Source: Aliidiomarina taiwanensis
GTDB taxonomy: Bacteria > Pseudomonadota > Gammaproteobacteria > Enterobacterales > Alteromonadaceae
Assembly: GCF_003987015.1 (NCBI RefSeq)
Contig: NZ_PIPQ01000001.1
Span: forward strand, 310,001-374,000
Length of the DNA: 64,000 nucleotides
Direction of reading: 5' to 3'
The notes beneath the pieces were generated by a model, which saw only the letters and a program-made list of their open reading frames with translations, was not told where the DNA came from and ran no database searches. Numbering within the stretch: the stretch's first letter is position 1; each line of letters opens with the position of its first letter. Below, one piece after another: positions 29,872 through 39,462 of the stretch. The position numbers and the translations under genes were made by a program.

Positions 29872-32180
29872 CACTTTTACTTTTAATAGCGGTTGCAGTA
29901 TTTATTTTATTTGGCGTGCCGACGGTGCGCCGCCGTTTTATTAGTCAGCCAGCTTTTCGCTTTTTTAAGCGGGTACTACCGCCTATGTCGGACACAGAGC
30001 GGGAAGCAATTGAAGCCGGCGATGTTTGGTGGGACGCTGAACTTTTTTCTGGCCGCCCAGACTGGGAACACTTACTGGCTACGAAAGCGCCGAGCTTTAC
30101 TGAAGATGAGCAAGCCTTTATTGATAACCAGCTGGAAACCCTTCTAGCCATGCTCGATGACTTTCACATTGTCGTGCATGATCGCGACTTACCAGACGAA
30201 GTTTGGGATTACTTAAAGCAAGAAGGCTTCTTTGCCATGATTATTGGTAAAGAGTATGGCGGGCTCGACTTTTCAGCAGCCGCCAACTCTCATATTGTGG
30301 CGCGTATTGCCACGCGGTCTATTAGCGCTGCCGTAAGTGTTATGGTGCCCAATTCCCTGGGTCCAGGTGAATTGCTAACCCATTATGGTACGGACGAGCA
30401 AAAGCAGCGTTGGCTGCCGGCTTTGGCTAAGGGTGAAGAGTTACCTTGCTTTGCGTTAACAAGCCCGGAAGCGGGCTCGGATGCCGGTGGTATACCCGAC
30501 GTAGGTGTGGTGTGTAAAGGCGAATTTGAAGGGGAAGAAGTTCTTGGTATTCGGGTGAGTTGGAGCAAGCGTTATATTACCTTGGCTCCAGTTGCCACAG
30601 TATTAGGGCTTGCCTTTAAGCTGTATGACCCCGAGCAGTTGCTGGGCGAAAAGGAAGACATAGGTATAACCTGTGCGCTGATCCCAACAAACCATCCAGG
30701 CGTTGTGATTGGTGACCGTCACTTCCCTCTGGGCCAAGCTTTTCAAAACGGCACCACCTATGGAGACGATGTCTTTATTCCGCTCGACTGGATTATTGGG
30801 GGGCGGGAGTACGCAGGAAAGGGCTGGCGCATGTTGGTAGAGTGCTTGTCTGCCGGCCGTGGTATTTCACTTCCGGCTTTAGCGACAGCAACGGGCCACA
30901 CGAGTGAGCGTATGACAGGAGCCTATGCTTTTGTTCGCCAACAATTTGGTTTATCTATTGGTCACTTTGAAGGTGTGCAAGGAGCTATGGGTAGAATAGG
31001 GGGCCTTAACTACAGTTTAGAGTCTACTCGGCGCTTAACCGTGACCGCCTTGTGCGAAGGGTATAGCCCGTCAGTTATTACAGCGATTACCAAGTACCAT
31101 ATGACAGAAATGGGCCGTGTAGTATTGAACGATGCGCTCGATATACATGCGGGTAAAGGCATTCAAATGGGGCCATTAAATTACTTGGCTAGCCCTTACA
31201 TGGGCGTGCCTATTTCTATCACAGTTGAGGGAGCCAATATTTTAACCCGAAATCTGATGATTTTTGGTCAGGGTGCTACGCGCTGTCACCCGTACGTATT
31301 AAAGGAAATGGCAGCGGCCGCAAACAGTGATGAAGAACAAGGGCTAGACCAGTTTGATGGCTTGCTATTGAAGCATATAGGTTTTGCCTTAAGTAACACC
31401 TTTGCCAGTTTATGGCATGGTCTCACAGGGGCTCACTTTGCAGCGTCACCTGTGAGCGGTGAAGTGGTGCGCTACTATCAGCAGCTGTCACGCATGAGCC
31501 GTGCCATGGCCCTCTGTGCTGACGTGGCCATGTTAAGTTTAGGTGGCGACTTAAAACGCCGGGAAATGACCTCTGCGCGTTTAGGCGATGTGCTTTCCCA
31601 CTTGTATATGGCGTCCGCAGTATTAAAACGTTACGAAGACGAAGGGCGCATGCACTCAGAGCTTCCATTTGTGCGTTATGCACTTGACCACCATTTGCAC
31701 TGCATCGGTCAGGCGTTTGCTGATTTATTTAAGAATTATCCGAAGCCTCTGATTGGTTCTGCTTTGAAGCTTCTCATTTTCCCACTGGGTATACGCTATG
31801 CTGCACCAAAAGACGAAGACGCCCGTGCTATTGCCAGCAGTATGATGGAGCCCAGTACGATGCGCGATCGTCATACTTTCCTGTGCTATTGGAAAGACTC
31901 GCCAACCGACACGACAGGGCATATGGAATTAGCTTTCCAATTAATGCATGCGCTGAAACCCTTGTATAAGCGTTTGCACAAAGCAGAAAAAGAAGGGCAA
32001 CTAGACGCGAACCTGAGTGGCGAAGCTTGGGTTGAGGCCGCTGTGGGATTAGGGCTGCTCACGGAGCATGAAGCAGAGCAAGTCAAACAGTGCGAACTTC
32101 TCCGTCAGCGCGCCATTGCGGTCGACAGCTTTGCCTTTGAGGACGTAAAGCAAGGCACATTTAAGAGCAAAACTGCGTAA
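29868..32180 (+). CDS. fadE: Acyl-CoA dehydrogenase FadE
   Basis: Catalyses the first oxidation step of fatty-acid beta-oxidation, passing electrons through ETF; the ETF-QO gene is at 61723 in this window. The protein is 770 residues (E. coli FadE 814), with an N-terminal membrane helix (residues 1-20) and the acyl-CoA dehydrogenase core containing [14 protein letters not shown] long C-terminal DUF1974 extension is typical of FadE. Regulation by the PsrA-like protein encoded immediately upstream is likely. Confidence 0.94.
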   Translation: MTLLLLIAVAVFILFGVPTVRRRFISQPAFRFFKRVLPPMSDTEREAIEAGDVWWDAELFSGRPDWEHLLATKAPSFTEDEQAFIDNQLETLLAMLDDFHIVVHDRDLPDEVWDYLKQEGFFAMIIGKEYGGLDFSAAANSHIVARIATRSISAAVSVMVPNSLGPGELLTHYGTDEQKQRWLPALAKGEELPCFALTSPEAGSDAGGIPDVGVVCKGEFEGEEVLGIRVSWSKRYITLAPVATVLGLAFKLYDPEQLLGEKEDIGITCALIPTNHPGVVIGDRHFPLGQAFQNGTTYGDDVFIPLDWIIGGREYAGKGWRMLVECLSAGRGISLPALATATGHTSERMTGAYAFVRQQFGLSIGHFEGVQGAMGRIGGLNYSLESTRRLTVTALCEGYSPSVITAITKYHMTEMGRVVLNDALDIHAGKGIQMGPLNYLASPYMGVPISITVEGANILTRNLMIFGQGATRCHPYVLKEMAAAANSDEEQGLDQFDGLLLKHIGFALSNTFASLWHGLTGAHFAASPVSGEVVRYYQQLSRMSRAMALCADVAMLSLGGDLKRREMTSARLGDVLSHLYMASAVLKRYEDEGRMHSELPFVRYALDHHLHCIGQAFADLFKNYPKPLIGSALKLLIFPLGIRYAAPKDEDARAIASSMMEPSTMRDRHTFLCYWKDSPTDTTGHMELAFQLMHALKPLYKRLHKAEKEGQLDANLSGEAWVEAAVGLGLLTEHEAEQVKQCELLRQRAIAVDSFAFEDVKQGTFKSKTA

Positions 32181-32196
32181 AGCAGCTTTGCTCTTA
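32162..32196. terminator. Hairpin at convergent fadE / S41 ends
   Basis: Fifteen-base-pair inverted repeat with one mismatch (arms 32162-32176 and 32182-32196) around a five-base loop. The fadE stop codon (32178-32180) lies in the loop, and the hairpin ends four bases before the S41 stop on the other strand. There is no T-run, so termination efficiency is uncertain. Confidence 0.55.
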
Positions 32197-32200
32197 GCGC

Positions 32201-33514
32201 TTAGTGTTCACTCAAGCGTTTATCAATCAAAGGGTCTCGTGTTAACGGGGCCCTTTGTTGTTTCTGAGCCATACTTTGTACACCCACCTCGGCAGCTGGG
32301 CAGGCGCCTTCATTTACATAGTGGTATGCGGTAGCTAGCAGCGGGTCTTGGGGCGAGCCCCAATCAGCAACGACCGTGTCTTCCGCGGAGCAGGTAACAG
32401 GCAAGCCGTCAAAGTAGTCACCGAAGCCATTGGCATTCACGGTTTGGAAGTTAATGGCGAATAAAATCTCATCACAAATTTTGGTTGGGCTTTGACCCAC
32501 TGGTTTGCCACAGGTTTGCTCGCCAATGGTGATGACTTCAATAAAAGGCGTTAAGCTATTAATAACAAGCTCAGAGGCAGAGCAGCTGCCTTGTGATGTG
32601 AGTACATACACTCGGTCTAAGTTCATGCGGGTAATACCACCGCCTAAATCGAATAAAATCGACTCGGGCTGGTAGTTTTGGTTGTAGTTGTAGGTTAGAA
32701 AAGTGCGGTGCTCAACTCGATGCCAAGCGGTTTGCGAAGCTAACTGGTTGGCAATGCGAATTAACCCGCCGCCATTGTAGCGCAAGTCAATCACCAGTTC
32801 GTCCACTCCAATGAGCTGGTCTAATGCTGTGTTAATGTCCTCTTGGGAGCGGTCAATAAAGGAGTCAAAAACAAAGTAACCCACTTCTCGGTTACCCACT
32901 TGCTCGCGTTGAGTGTGGAATACAGTATTGGTTTCTACGGTTCGCTTTTCTATGGTTGCAGAGCTCACAGACTCGTCGGGGCTTCTCCACATCAGCGTAG
33001 TGGTGACACCCGGTTCATTCGGACCAAAAATATCGGCGTTGGTAGCGGTACCTTGCCGAATACGCTCTAACCAAACTTCGGTAGAAACCCCATTTATTTC
33101 AATAATATCGTCTGCTCTACGAAGCCCTACTTCAGCTGCTGGTGAGTCTGAAAAGACATAACGGACCTTCATTACGCCTTCTTCAAAGCGGTTCTCCGTG
33201 GAAAAGCCATAGCCAAAAAACTCCGCATTCACGTACCTATCCGTGTACTCTTGCTCTGTCATAATGAAGGAAAAGCGGTCCTTTGAACTTTTGATTGCGT
33301 TGAGCAATTCGTCCATATTGGCGTAAGCACGCGGGTTTATGTTTGCAGGTAAGTCTTCATTCCACAGGTAGTCGCGTTGCATAATAGAGAACAAAGTAGC
33401 GTTTTTACTAACAACGGAACAGCTGCCACCAATGCCTTGGTCGTTGGAGTCGCTTCCACCGCAGGCAGAAACAAGAAATGGCATGACGCACAGGGTAAGT
33501 AATTTTTTGCGCAT
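32201..33514 (-). CDS. S41-family C-terminal-processing-like protease, lipoprotein
   Basis: Predicted periplasmic or outer-membrane serine peptidase, 437 residues from the ATG at 33514. The signal peptide ends in V-S-A-C, a plausible lipobox, followed by a Gly/Ser/Asp-rich linker. A PDZ-like segment (about residues 95-170, with A-E-V-G-L-R-R-A-D-D-I) precedes the S41 domain. The nucleophile Ser is expected in G-S-C-S-A-S-E and the general-base Lys in C-G-K-P-V-G. The substrate is unknown. An earlier TTG is not supported by a ribosome-binding site. Confidence 0.87.
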   Translation of the reverse strand: MRKKLLTLCVMPFLVSACGGSDSNDQGIGGSCSVVSKNATLFSIMQRDYLWNEDLPANINPRAYANMDELLNAIKSSKDRFSFIMTEQEYTDRYVNAEFFGYGFSTENRFEEGVMKVRYVFSDSPAAEVGLRRADDIIEINGVSTEVWLERIRQGTATNADIFGPNEPGVTTTLMWRSPDESVSSATIEKRTVETNTVFHTQREQVGNREVGYFVFDSFIDRSQEDINTALDQLIGVDELVIDLRYNGGGLIRIANQLASQTAWHRVEHRTFLTYNYNQNYQPESILFDLGGGITRMNLDRVYVLTSQGSCSASELVINSLTPFIEVITIGEQTCGKPVGQSPTKICDEILFAINFQTVNANGFGDYFDGLPVTCSAEDTVVADWGSPQDPLLATAYHYVNEGACPAAEVGVQSMAQKQQRAPLTRDPLIDKRLSEH

Positions 33515-33602
33515 AGGGCACCTATATAGCAAAAGAAATAAAACCTATAATGGGTTAGCATAACTTAATTTACACGTTTGTGGATATAAGGCAAAGGCAA
33601 GT

Positions 33603-34598
33603 ATGAGTGGTCTAATAATTGATATTGCAGGGCTTTCGCTAACAGATGAAGACAAAGAGGTGCTGCAGCATACTGATGTAAAAGGGCTTATTTTATTTAG
33701 CCGGAACTATGCGTCACCTCAACAATTACGTCAGTTAATTGACGAAATACGCACTTTGCGGGGCACCAATTTTCTTATTACGGTGGATCATGAAGGGGGG
33801 AGGGTGCAGCGTTTTCGTGAAGGCTTTTCTGCTTTGCCACCTATGGCTGCCCTTGCCGAACGGTGGGGAGGAAACACGGAGCAAGCGAAACAAGACGCCT
33901 ATGACTTAGGTTGGTTGATGGCGGCAGAGCTGCGCATGTTCGATATCGACTTAAGCTATGCACCTGTACTGGACTTGATGGGAGAAAGTACAGTGATTGG
34001 CAACCGTGCTTTTTCAGCGCATCCGTTGCAGGTTGAGCAATTGGCAAGCGCCTTTATGCAGGGGATGGCAGCCGCCGGTATGCGCTGTGTCGGAAAGCAC
34101 TTCCCTGGCCATGGAACCGTTGTCGCAGACTCCCATATTGACATCCCTATTGATGATCGCAGTTTCGCGAGTATTCAGCATCATGATCTCACCCCCTTTA
34201 AAGCGTTAGCCTCCCGTCTCGATGCGGTGATGCCTGCTCATGTTATTTACAGTGAGGTTGACCCGCTACCTGCTGGTTTCTCGCCTTTTTGGTTACAGCA
34301 AGTACTGCGTCAAGAATGTCAATTTGAGGGGGTCATCATAAGTGACGACCTGCTTATGGAAGGTGCCCGTGTGGTTGGCGATGTTCCAGCGCGCGCCCGA
34401 GCAGCGTATGAAGCAGGTGCGGAGCTGCTGTTAGTCTGCAATAACCGCAAAGCAGCAATGGGAGTACTAGAGCTTGCTCCGGCACCTTTAGCACGGCGTG
34501 ATGCTGCAGCTCTGCTGTTTGGCAAAGCCTTTCAAGAGGACCTGGCCCAGAAACAACAAAGTTTAGCTACTCTCGCACAGTATTCAGAAAAGGTATAA
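33603..34598 (+). CDS. nagZ: Beta-N-acetylhexosaminidase NagZ
   Basis: Cytoplasmic glycoside hydrolase family 3 enzyme of peptidoglycan recycling that removes GlcNAc from anhydromuropeptides. The protein is 331 residues. The catalytic loop K-H-F-P-G-H-G-T-V-V-A-D-S-H contains the His/Asp dyad, and the nucleophile Asp lies in I-I-S-D-D-L-L-M-E. It is single-domain, as usual for Gram-negative NagZ. Confidence 0.95.
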   Translation: MSGLIIDIAGLSLTDEDKEVLQHTDVKGLILFSRNYASPQQLRQLIDEIRTLRGTNFLITVDHEGGRVQRFREGFSALPPMAALAERWGGNTEQAKQDAYDLGWLMAAELRMFDIDLSYAPVLDLMGESTVIGNRAFSAHPLQVEQLASAFMQGMAAAGMRCVGKHFPGHGTVVADSHIDIPIDDRSFASIQHHDLTPFKALASRLDAVMPAHVIYSEVDPLPAGFSPFWLQQVLRQECQFEGVIISDDLLMEGARVVGDVPARARAAYEAGAELLLVCNNRKAAMGVLELAPAPLARRDAAALLFGKAFQEDLAQKQQSLATLAQYSEKV

Positions 34599-34657
34599 GC
34601 CAAAGCTTAAATACAGTCAAATTCCTGGCAAATAACACCCTTCCTGCCTAAAACAGT

Positions 34658-34680
34658 CATGTCATCAAATGATCGACATG
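34658..34680. repeat. Imperfect palindrome upstream of the Flp pilin
   Basis: CATGTC-ATCA-AA-TGAT-C-GACATG: ten paired bases with one bulged C. It ends 24 bases before the pilin ATG, and could be an operator or a leader hairpin of the pilus operon. Confidence 0.4.
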
Positions 34681-34704
34681 GAGCTGAATAAGCAGGGGGA
34701 CCTT

Positions 34705-34965
34705 ATGAAACACAGGCAAAGAAACAAGCAAACAGGACAAGGGATGACAGAATACATTGTTATTCTGGCGTTGGTCGTAGTATCTGCCATTGGCGTGTAT
34801 TCCCTTTTAGGTAAAACCGTTCGAAACCAAGTAGCGGGAGTCGCAAAAGAAATAGCGGGGCAGTCTTCCAGCCAAGAGCTGAACGAAGCGAAAGGCGCCG
34901 CCCAAGAAGCGTCAACAAAAGCAAAGCAGAATTATGGTCTTAGTGACTATGACGATGCAAGCTAA
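34705..34965 (+). CDS. flp: Flp/type IVb pilin-like protein
   Basis: Predicted major pilin of the Tad-like system, 86 residues from the ATG at 34705, chosen for its strong GGGGGA Shine-Dalgarno. The basic leader ends T-G, followed by Q-G-M-T-E-Y. Cleavage after that Gly would put Glu at +5 and Tyr at +6, the type IVb prepilin signature. A hydrophobic helix (I-V-I-L-A-L-V-V-V-S-A) follows, then a long polar Ala/Lys/Gln-rich tail, longer than in classic Flp. It overlaps the next gene by 32 bases. Confidence 0.83.
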   Translation: MKHRQRNKQTGQGMTEYIVILALVVVSAIGVYSLLGKTVRNQVAGVAKEIAGQSSSQELNEAKGAAQEASTKAKQNYGLSDYDDAS

Positions 34966-36178
34966 ACCCAAACTAAAAAGGCAGCATGGACAGGTATTGA
35001 TGCTTGCTGCCCTTTTTATGGCTGGGTTTTTGTTTGTCACTTTAGGGGTGGTGCGCTTAACGCTGCAATCGCAAGAACAGTTACATGTTCAGCATGTGGC
35101 TGATTATGTGGCAGATGCCGCAGGCATTATTGCCGCACGCGACTTAAATTTCAAAGCGGTTACAAACCGGGCGATGCTGGCAAATGAAGTGGTTATCGGC
35201 CAGCTCATGGGGCTGAGCTCGTGGTTTTCTATGGGGAGTAAAACCATGGAAAATATCGCCCTCATTTCCGCTTGGGTGCCTTATCTAGGACCCGTTATGC
35301 AGGGGGTCAGCAAGGTTGTCAAAGGGGCAGACCAAGCCATCAAAAAAGCCTTGCCCGCTGCCGTTAAAGCCCAACAACTCGTGCTGCAGCTATTACAGTC
35401 TGCACAGTTCACTTTCCATGCAGCTAGCTGGGCTTCCAGCATTCTGACCATGCAAGAAATCGTCGAGGCCAGTCATCCGGAGTATGAATTAGCGCTGCTA
35501 AACCATGCTTCATTGCAGTCCTTCAAAGATGTGTGGATGAAAATGCAAACTCGCCGTTCTGGGCACGCTCAGCATATCGAGTATATTCGCATGGTGGCTG
35601 AAAGCCGTGACGGGTTTAGCCAGAAACGTACCTACCGATGGCTGACATTACCCTTTGTGAAAGCGAATAAGCTAGGTGCCAGCGAAGTAGGTCAGCAAGC
35701 GGGGAAAGTGTACTGGCATGCTATAGACACAACAGCATTGCAAGTGGGTGGTTTCTTTACAGACAAAGAGCTACCACTTGGCTGGGGGGCGAATTACTTA
35801 CAGAAAAAGCTCCCCTACAAACTAAAAGGGCTTGGCTATGGTGGCAGTTATAAAGTACTGCCTTTCAGCAGTTACCTTGCCGCGAAAAGTGCGTTACCTA
35901 TTCCAGGGGGCCATCAGGTGCCAAGCCAATACGTACTGACAGACTACACAGCGCCTGTGTACATCACGGTGGCTGTGCGCAAACCCGCAAATGAAGAAAC
36001 AGGGGCTCCAAAGCGTTGGGGGGTTGGGCGCACGGAGCTGGTGTACTCCCGTCCAGCAAAATGGTGGCCTCGGGCTGATCAAGCATATGAGAAACCGAAC
36101 TTGTTCAATGCCTTCTGGCGCCGCCAAAAAGCCCCAGTTCACCCGGTGGAGTTGGAATTGTTGGGGCTGCAAATATGA
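34934..36178 (+). CDS. TadG-like pilus assembly protein
   Basis: A 414-residue protein with an N-terminal membrane helix right after the basic H-G (M-L-A-A-L-F-M-A-G-F-L-F-V-T-L) and an A-D-Y-V-A-D-A-A-G segment, as in TadE/TadG-like Flp-assembly proteins. The remainder is predicted extracytoplasmic, without cysteines or an obvious von Willebrand domain. Starts at 34934, 34949 or 34955 are possible, all inside the pilin gene. It overlaps the next gene by ATGA. Assignment to TadG is by N-terminus and context only. Confidence 0.65.
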   Translation: MVLVTMTMQAKPKLKRQHGQVLMLAALFMAGFLFVTLGVVRLTLQSQEQLHVQHVADYVADAAGIIAARDLNFKAVTNRAMLANEVVIGQLMGLSSWFSMGSKTMENIALISAWVPYLGPVMQGVSKVVKGADQAIKKALPAAVKAQQLVLQLLQSAQFTFHAASWASSILTMQEIVEASHPEYELALLNHASLQSFKDVWMKMQTRRSGHAQHIEYIRMVAESRDGFSQKRTYRWLTLPFVKANKLGASEVGQQAGKVYWHAIDTTALQVGGFFTDKELPLGWGANYLQKKLPYKLKGLGYGGSYKVLPFSSYLAAKSALPIPGGHQVPSQYVLTDYTAPVYITVAVRKPANEETGAPKRWGVGRTELVYSRPAKWWPRADQAYEKPNLFNAFWRRQKAPVHPVELELLGLQI

Positions 36179-36831
36179 AGATTATCTGCCGCTTTACTTA
36201 CTCTAAAAATATAAAAGGACAAGCCCTCGTTGAGCTTTCCCTTGCCCTTTCACTTTTTGGGTTGTTTGTTATATGGGGGGTGCCTTTACTACACGAACAA
36301 TTAGTGGCGCGTGCAGAAATACAAGAGCAAGCACAAATTATACTTCGGCAAGCGCCCTGGAGAGACAGTTTAGGCATGGAACAGTTGGACTTAGAAATGG
36401 TCCAGCAAAGGTACCAGTATCAAAGCCGGGCAGTGCCCAGCAGCCAACTGTCTATTACAGATGATTATGGCTTAGGCAGCAAGGTCGCTTCCCTCTGGGA
36501 AACATTAAAGCTGGCCGACGGACTGACTATGCCTTTACGTAACATGTACAGCTTAACGCTGAGCCAACCTGAGCAAGAAATAGCCTGGATGAACTTCGTA
36601 CGTTTAGCTGACGACTGGTCCCCTTCACAACCAGAGGACCTGACAGGACGGCCTCGTCGGCTCACCACCACAAGCCTTTTAGAAGGTATTGATATTGCGA
36701 CTCTACAAGCGGTGACTGCGAAGTTACCTATGGCAAAAGAACTCCACCCTGACCAACTGATATTTGGTTATGTAAATGAAGATGTGGTGCCTGAGGGCGC
36801 CTTATGTGAGGGGCAGGCGTGTCATGATTAA
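36175..36831 (+). CDS. TadE-like pseudopilin
   Basis: A 218-residue protein with basic leader K-G, then Q-A-L-V-E: Glu at +5 after the Gly, the TadE-type cleavage motif. A hydrophobic helix of about 20 residues (L-S-L-A-L-S-L-F-G-L-F) and a soluble domain follow. Flanks overlap its neighbours by 4 and 8 bases. A role as minor pseudopilin of the Tad-like machine is inferred. Confidence 0.68.
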   Translation: MKIICRFTYSKNIKGQALVELSLALSLFGLFVIWGVPLLHEQLVARAEIQEQAQIILRQAPWRDSLGMEQLDLEMVQQRYQYQSRAVPSSQLSITDDYGLGSKVASLWETLKLADGLTMPLRNMYSLTLSQPEQEIAWMNFVRLADDWSPSQPEDLTGRPRRLTTTSLLEGIDIATLQAVTAKLPMAKELHPDQLIFGYVNEDVVPEGALCEGQACHD

Positions 36832-37348
36832 CCTATTAATGCTTGCCGTGTGGCCCACTTTAATAAGTCGAGAGCCTCTAGGAGAACCAGTGCAAATAGC
36901 AGGGTTAAGTGTGCAAAGCTGGTTTGTGTATGAACCCTCTGACAGGGTGCAACAGCAGTTAGTGCAAGCGGACTGTCTCGTTTTGCCTGTCACGTCAACG
37001 ACAAGCTGGCAATGCTTAACCAACGAGGTGATGTATACATGGGACTACTCAGTGCAGCCGAGTATATGGAGCGAAAGCCGGCGCCTTGAGGAGCAAACGC
37101 AACAGCATATTAGCTGGAACGGGGTTCATATGAGTGTGGATGTCAATCGTACGCCTTTGTATCAGTTATATCACCAGACACGTCAACAGGCTCGGTCGGA
37201 GGGGGCGCAGGTTTATTTAAACCAGCAGTTTCAAAAGGCTTTTGTATGGGCTTGGTGGCAACGAGGTCTGGATATAACGGTAACCGGGTGGCAAGACGAA
37301 GAGGGAATTAGCCACTTATTGCGTGTGGAGCGGAATCGGCAACCATGA
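36824..37348 (+). CDS. Hypothetical protein of the Tad-like operon
   Basis: A 174-residue protein of unknown family. The N-terminus (M-I-N-L-L-M-L-A-V-W-P-T-L) is hydrophobic and could be a short signal sequence; the rest is polar and Trp/Gln-rich, with two Cys residues (C-L-V-L-P and W-Q-C-L-T) that might form a disulfide. The ATG at 36824 overlaps the previous stop, and the gene ends in an ATGA overlap with cpaB. Placement between the pseudopilin and CpaB genes suggests a periplasmic pilus component, by inference. Confidence 0.65.
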   Translation: MINLLMLAVWPTLISREPLGEPVQIAGLSVQSWFVYEPSDRVQQQLVQADCLVLPVTSTTSWQCLTNEVMYTWDYSVQPSIWSESRRLEEQTQQHISWNGVHMSVDVNRTPLYQLYHQTRQQARSEGAQVYLNQQFQKAFVWAWWQRGLDITVTGWQDEEGISHLLRVERNRQP

Positions 37349-38124
37349 CAAATAAACAGCAAATGAGGAAGGGCTTTCCTATTGTTATTTGGTTGCCAGC
37401 AGTATTAGGTGTTGTCACCGCATTCATTAGCTGGTGGGCTATCGAAAACTATATAGAGTTAAAAGTTTCTGAGCGCCCGCGTCTGCCGCCTTTGCCCGTG
37501 GAAGAGTTACATGTGGTGGTTCCAAGGCAGACTTTAACCCCAGGTGACACGCTGAGCCTAGATTTGCTGGCAGCGCGGTCCTTGCCAGCCAAAGCACTAC
37601 CAGACGACGTGTTCTTTGCCGAGCAGGTAGAGGAGCTTATGGGTCATGTGGTGACAAGCGAAGTAAGGCAAGGAAAGCCTATTCAACGCTTGCATTTAAT
37701 GGCGGAGAGTACGCTGGTGTTGAGAGAGCGTATACGTTCAGGTTATACCGCGTTTACCTTGCCCCTCGTGGCAGAGTGGACCCATGGACACAGTGTCCAA
37801 CCTGGTGACACCTTTGACTTTTATGCAGTTCAGTCGAGGGGGTGGGAAAAGCTATTAAGCAATATTCAATTGATGGACTTCGTGCCACAGCCCTCAGCAG
37901 CAGAGCGTGCAATGGGCATACAGCAGCGTGCTACCCACGGCATTTTCGAAGTGCCAATAACCGCTTATGCGCAGCTTTATACGTTACAACAACAAAGGTT
38001 GTTAGTCCCTGTTATACAAAGCATCCACTCTCAGGGATCGCCTGATCGTTTGGCACTTCCTAAGGTCACCGAGATTATTCACCCAGATGGCGTAAGCGCA
38101 TATTCAGAGGAGGAACGTCGATGA
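37345..38124 (+). CDS. cpaB: CpaB/RcpC-like pilus assembly protein
   Basis: A 259-residue protein with one N-terminal membrane helix (about residues 13-33) and a periplasmic SAF-like region (L-H-V-V-V-P-R-Q-T-L-T-P-G-D-T-L), the RcpC/CpaB layout. RcpC proteins sit in the periplasm and are thought to link secretin and pilus. ATGA overlaps on both sides show tight coupling to the unknown gene and the secretin. Confidence 0.8.
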   Translation: MTNKQQMRKGFPIVIWLPAVLGVVTAFISWWAIENYIELKVSERPRLPPLPVEELHVVVPRQTLTPGDTLSLDLLAARSLPAKALPDDVFFAEQVEELMGHVVTSEVRQGKPIQRLHLMAESTLVLRERIRSGYTAFTLPLVAEWTHGHSVQPGDTFDFYAVQSRGWEKLLSNIQLMDFVPQPSAAERAMGIQQRATHGIFEVPITAYAQLYTLQQQRLLVPVIQSIHSQGSPDRLALPKVTEIIHPDGVSAYSEEERR

Positions 38125-39446
38125 AACGCGGCAAAGCCAACCAGTTCATACTTGCTTTGTTGTTTCTGACCTTCGGGGTGTCCGAAGCGAACCCGCTCAA
38201 TATGATAGACCTGACGGTGAAGCAGTCTCATGTGTTGAATGAAGGCCAGCAAGCAGGTGAAACCTCATTGTCACGGGTAAGTGTTTCAAATCCTGAAGTT
38301 GTTGCTGTTCACAGCAGTGACCAGGACCTCCTTATTTTTGCGTTGCAGCCAGGAACGAGTCAAATCACCTTGTGGTACGAGAATCAGCCTCGACAGCAGT
38401 TTCATGTGAATGTGTACTCAGAACAGCGCTATATGCTAAATCAGTTTTTAGACTTGTTTTTGCAACATGCTCGTATTCAACGACACTCGACTCCAGAGCG
38501 AGTGTGGTTGAGCGGTCAAGCAACACGTGTAGAAGCAGCACAGTTAAGTTCTTTGGCCGCTAGCTTTGAAGAACTGGATGTGTCGCAACTTGAACAGCTA
38601 GCTGCTGACCCACAGATGATAGAAATGGAAGTGCACGTGGTGGAGTTTAATCGGCGCTTTTTAAAACAGCAGGGACTGAGCTGGAACCCATCAGCCCAAG
38701 GCCCTTCTTTTGGTTTACTCAGTGACTGGCTAGGAGGGCGTCGGTTTCGTTTATTTCACGATACAAGCGACGCATGGCAGCCTTCTGTCAATGAATTAGG
38801 AGCTCAGTCGTGGCAAGGACTTTATGCTTATTTAGGTTTACATACACAACTGTCTTCTACTCTTAGGTTGCTCGAAGAGCGGGGCGAAGCGCGCATTTTA
38901 GCCACGCCAAAGTTACGGCTCGAGTCAGGCGCGTCGGCTGAATTCTTAGCGGGTGGTGAGTTGCCTTTGCCACAACTTAATAAAGACGGCGCTATGGATG
39001 TCACGTTTCACCCTTATGGCATAAAAATAAACACCACCGCTGTACGTCTTAATAATGGCTTTATCCGTACCGAAATAGAAGCGGAGTTAAGTCGTATCGA
39101 CCATGCTGTTGCAATTCAAGGGGTACCTGGCTTACTGACTCGGCGGAGCCGTTCGGAGGTGGTACTCCCGCCCCGGGAAACGATTGTTTTGTCAGGCTTG
39201 AAAAGCTCGGAGGATCAGCAACAACGAAGTGGCTTACCTGGGCATCGGGGCCTCTGGCAAGGGCTTATGCAGTTAGGCTCGGCTTACGAGAGTGCACGCA
39301 AAGAAACAGAACTACTGGTGTTTTTAACGCCACGCTTAGTGGCTGACGAAGAAGCACAGGAGCAAGAGCGTCAAGCACGCACTGAGGGCTATCGTCGGCA
39401 TCTAATGCGTGCGGGCTGCCGAGGACTCAAGGATATGGGCAATTAA
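38121..39446 (+). CDS. rcpA: RcpA/CpaC-type secretin
   Basis: Outer-membrane pore of the Tad-like system, 441 residues. It has a signal peptide (residues 1-23), an N-terminal pilus-formation domain (N-P-E-V-V-A-V-H-S region), a BON-like region, and a C-terminal secretin domain with A-T-P-K-L-R-L-E-S-G and V-P-G-L-L-T-R-R-S, ending with L-L-V-F-L-T-P-R-L-V. It is on the short side for a Tad secretin. tadA follows after 16 bases with its own ribosome-binding site. Confidence 0.88.
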   Translation: MKRGKANQFILALLFLTFGVSEANPLNMIDLTVKQSHVLNEGQQAGETSLSRVSVSNPEVVAVHSSDQDLLIFALQPGTSQITLWYENQPRQQFHVNVYSEQRYMLNQFLDLFLQHARIQRHSTPERVWLSGQATRVEAAQLSSLAASFEELDVSQLEQLAADPQMIEMEVHVVEFNRRFLKQQGLSWNPSAQGPSFGLLSDWLGGRRFRLFHDTSDAWQPSVNELGAQSWQGLYAYLGLHTQLSSTLRLLEERGEARILATPKLRLESGASAEFLAGGELPLPQLNKDGAMDVTFHPYGIKINTTAVRLNNGFIRTEIEAELSRIDHAVAIQGVPGLLTRRSRSEVVLPPRETIVLSGLKSSEDQQQRSGLPGHRGLWQGLMQLGSAYESARKETELLVFLTPRLVADEEAQEQERQARTEGYRRHLMRAGCRGLKDMGN

Positions 39447-39462
39447 GAAATAAGGAGAGCAC

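Noticed and set aside
34599-34704. Possible sigma54 promoter upstream of the pilin (TGGCA...)
   Set aside because: TGGCAAATAACACCC lacks the TTGC element at the required spacing.
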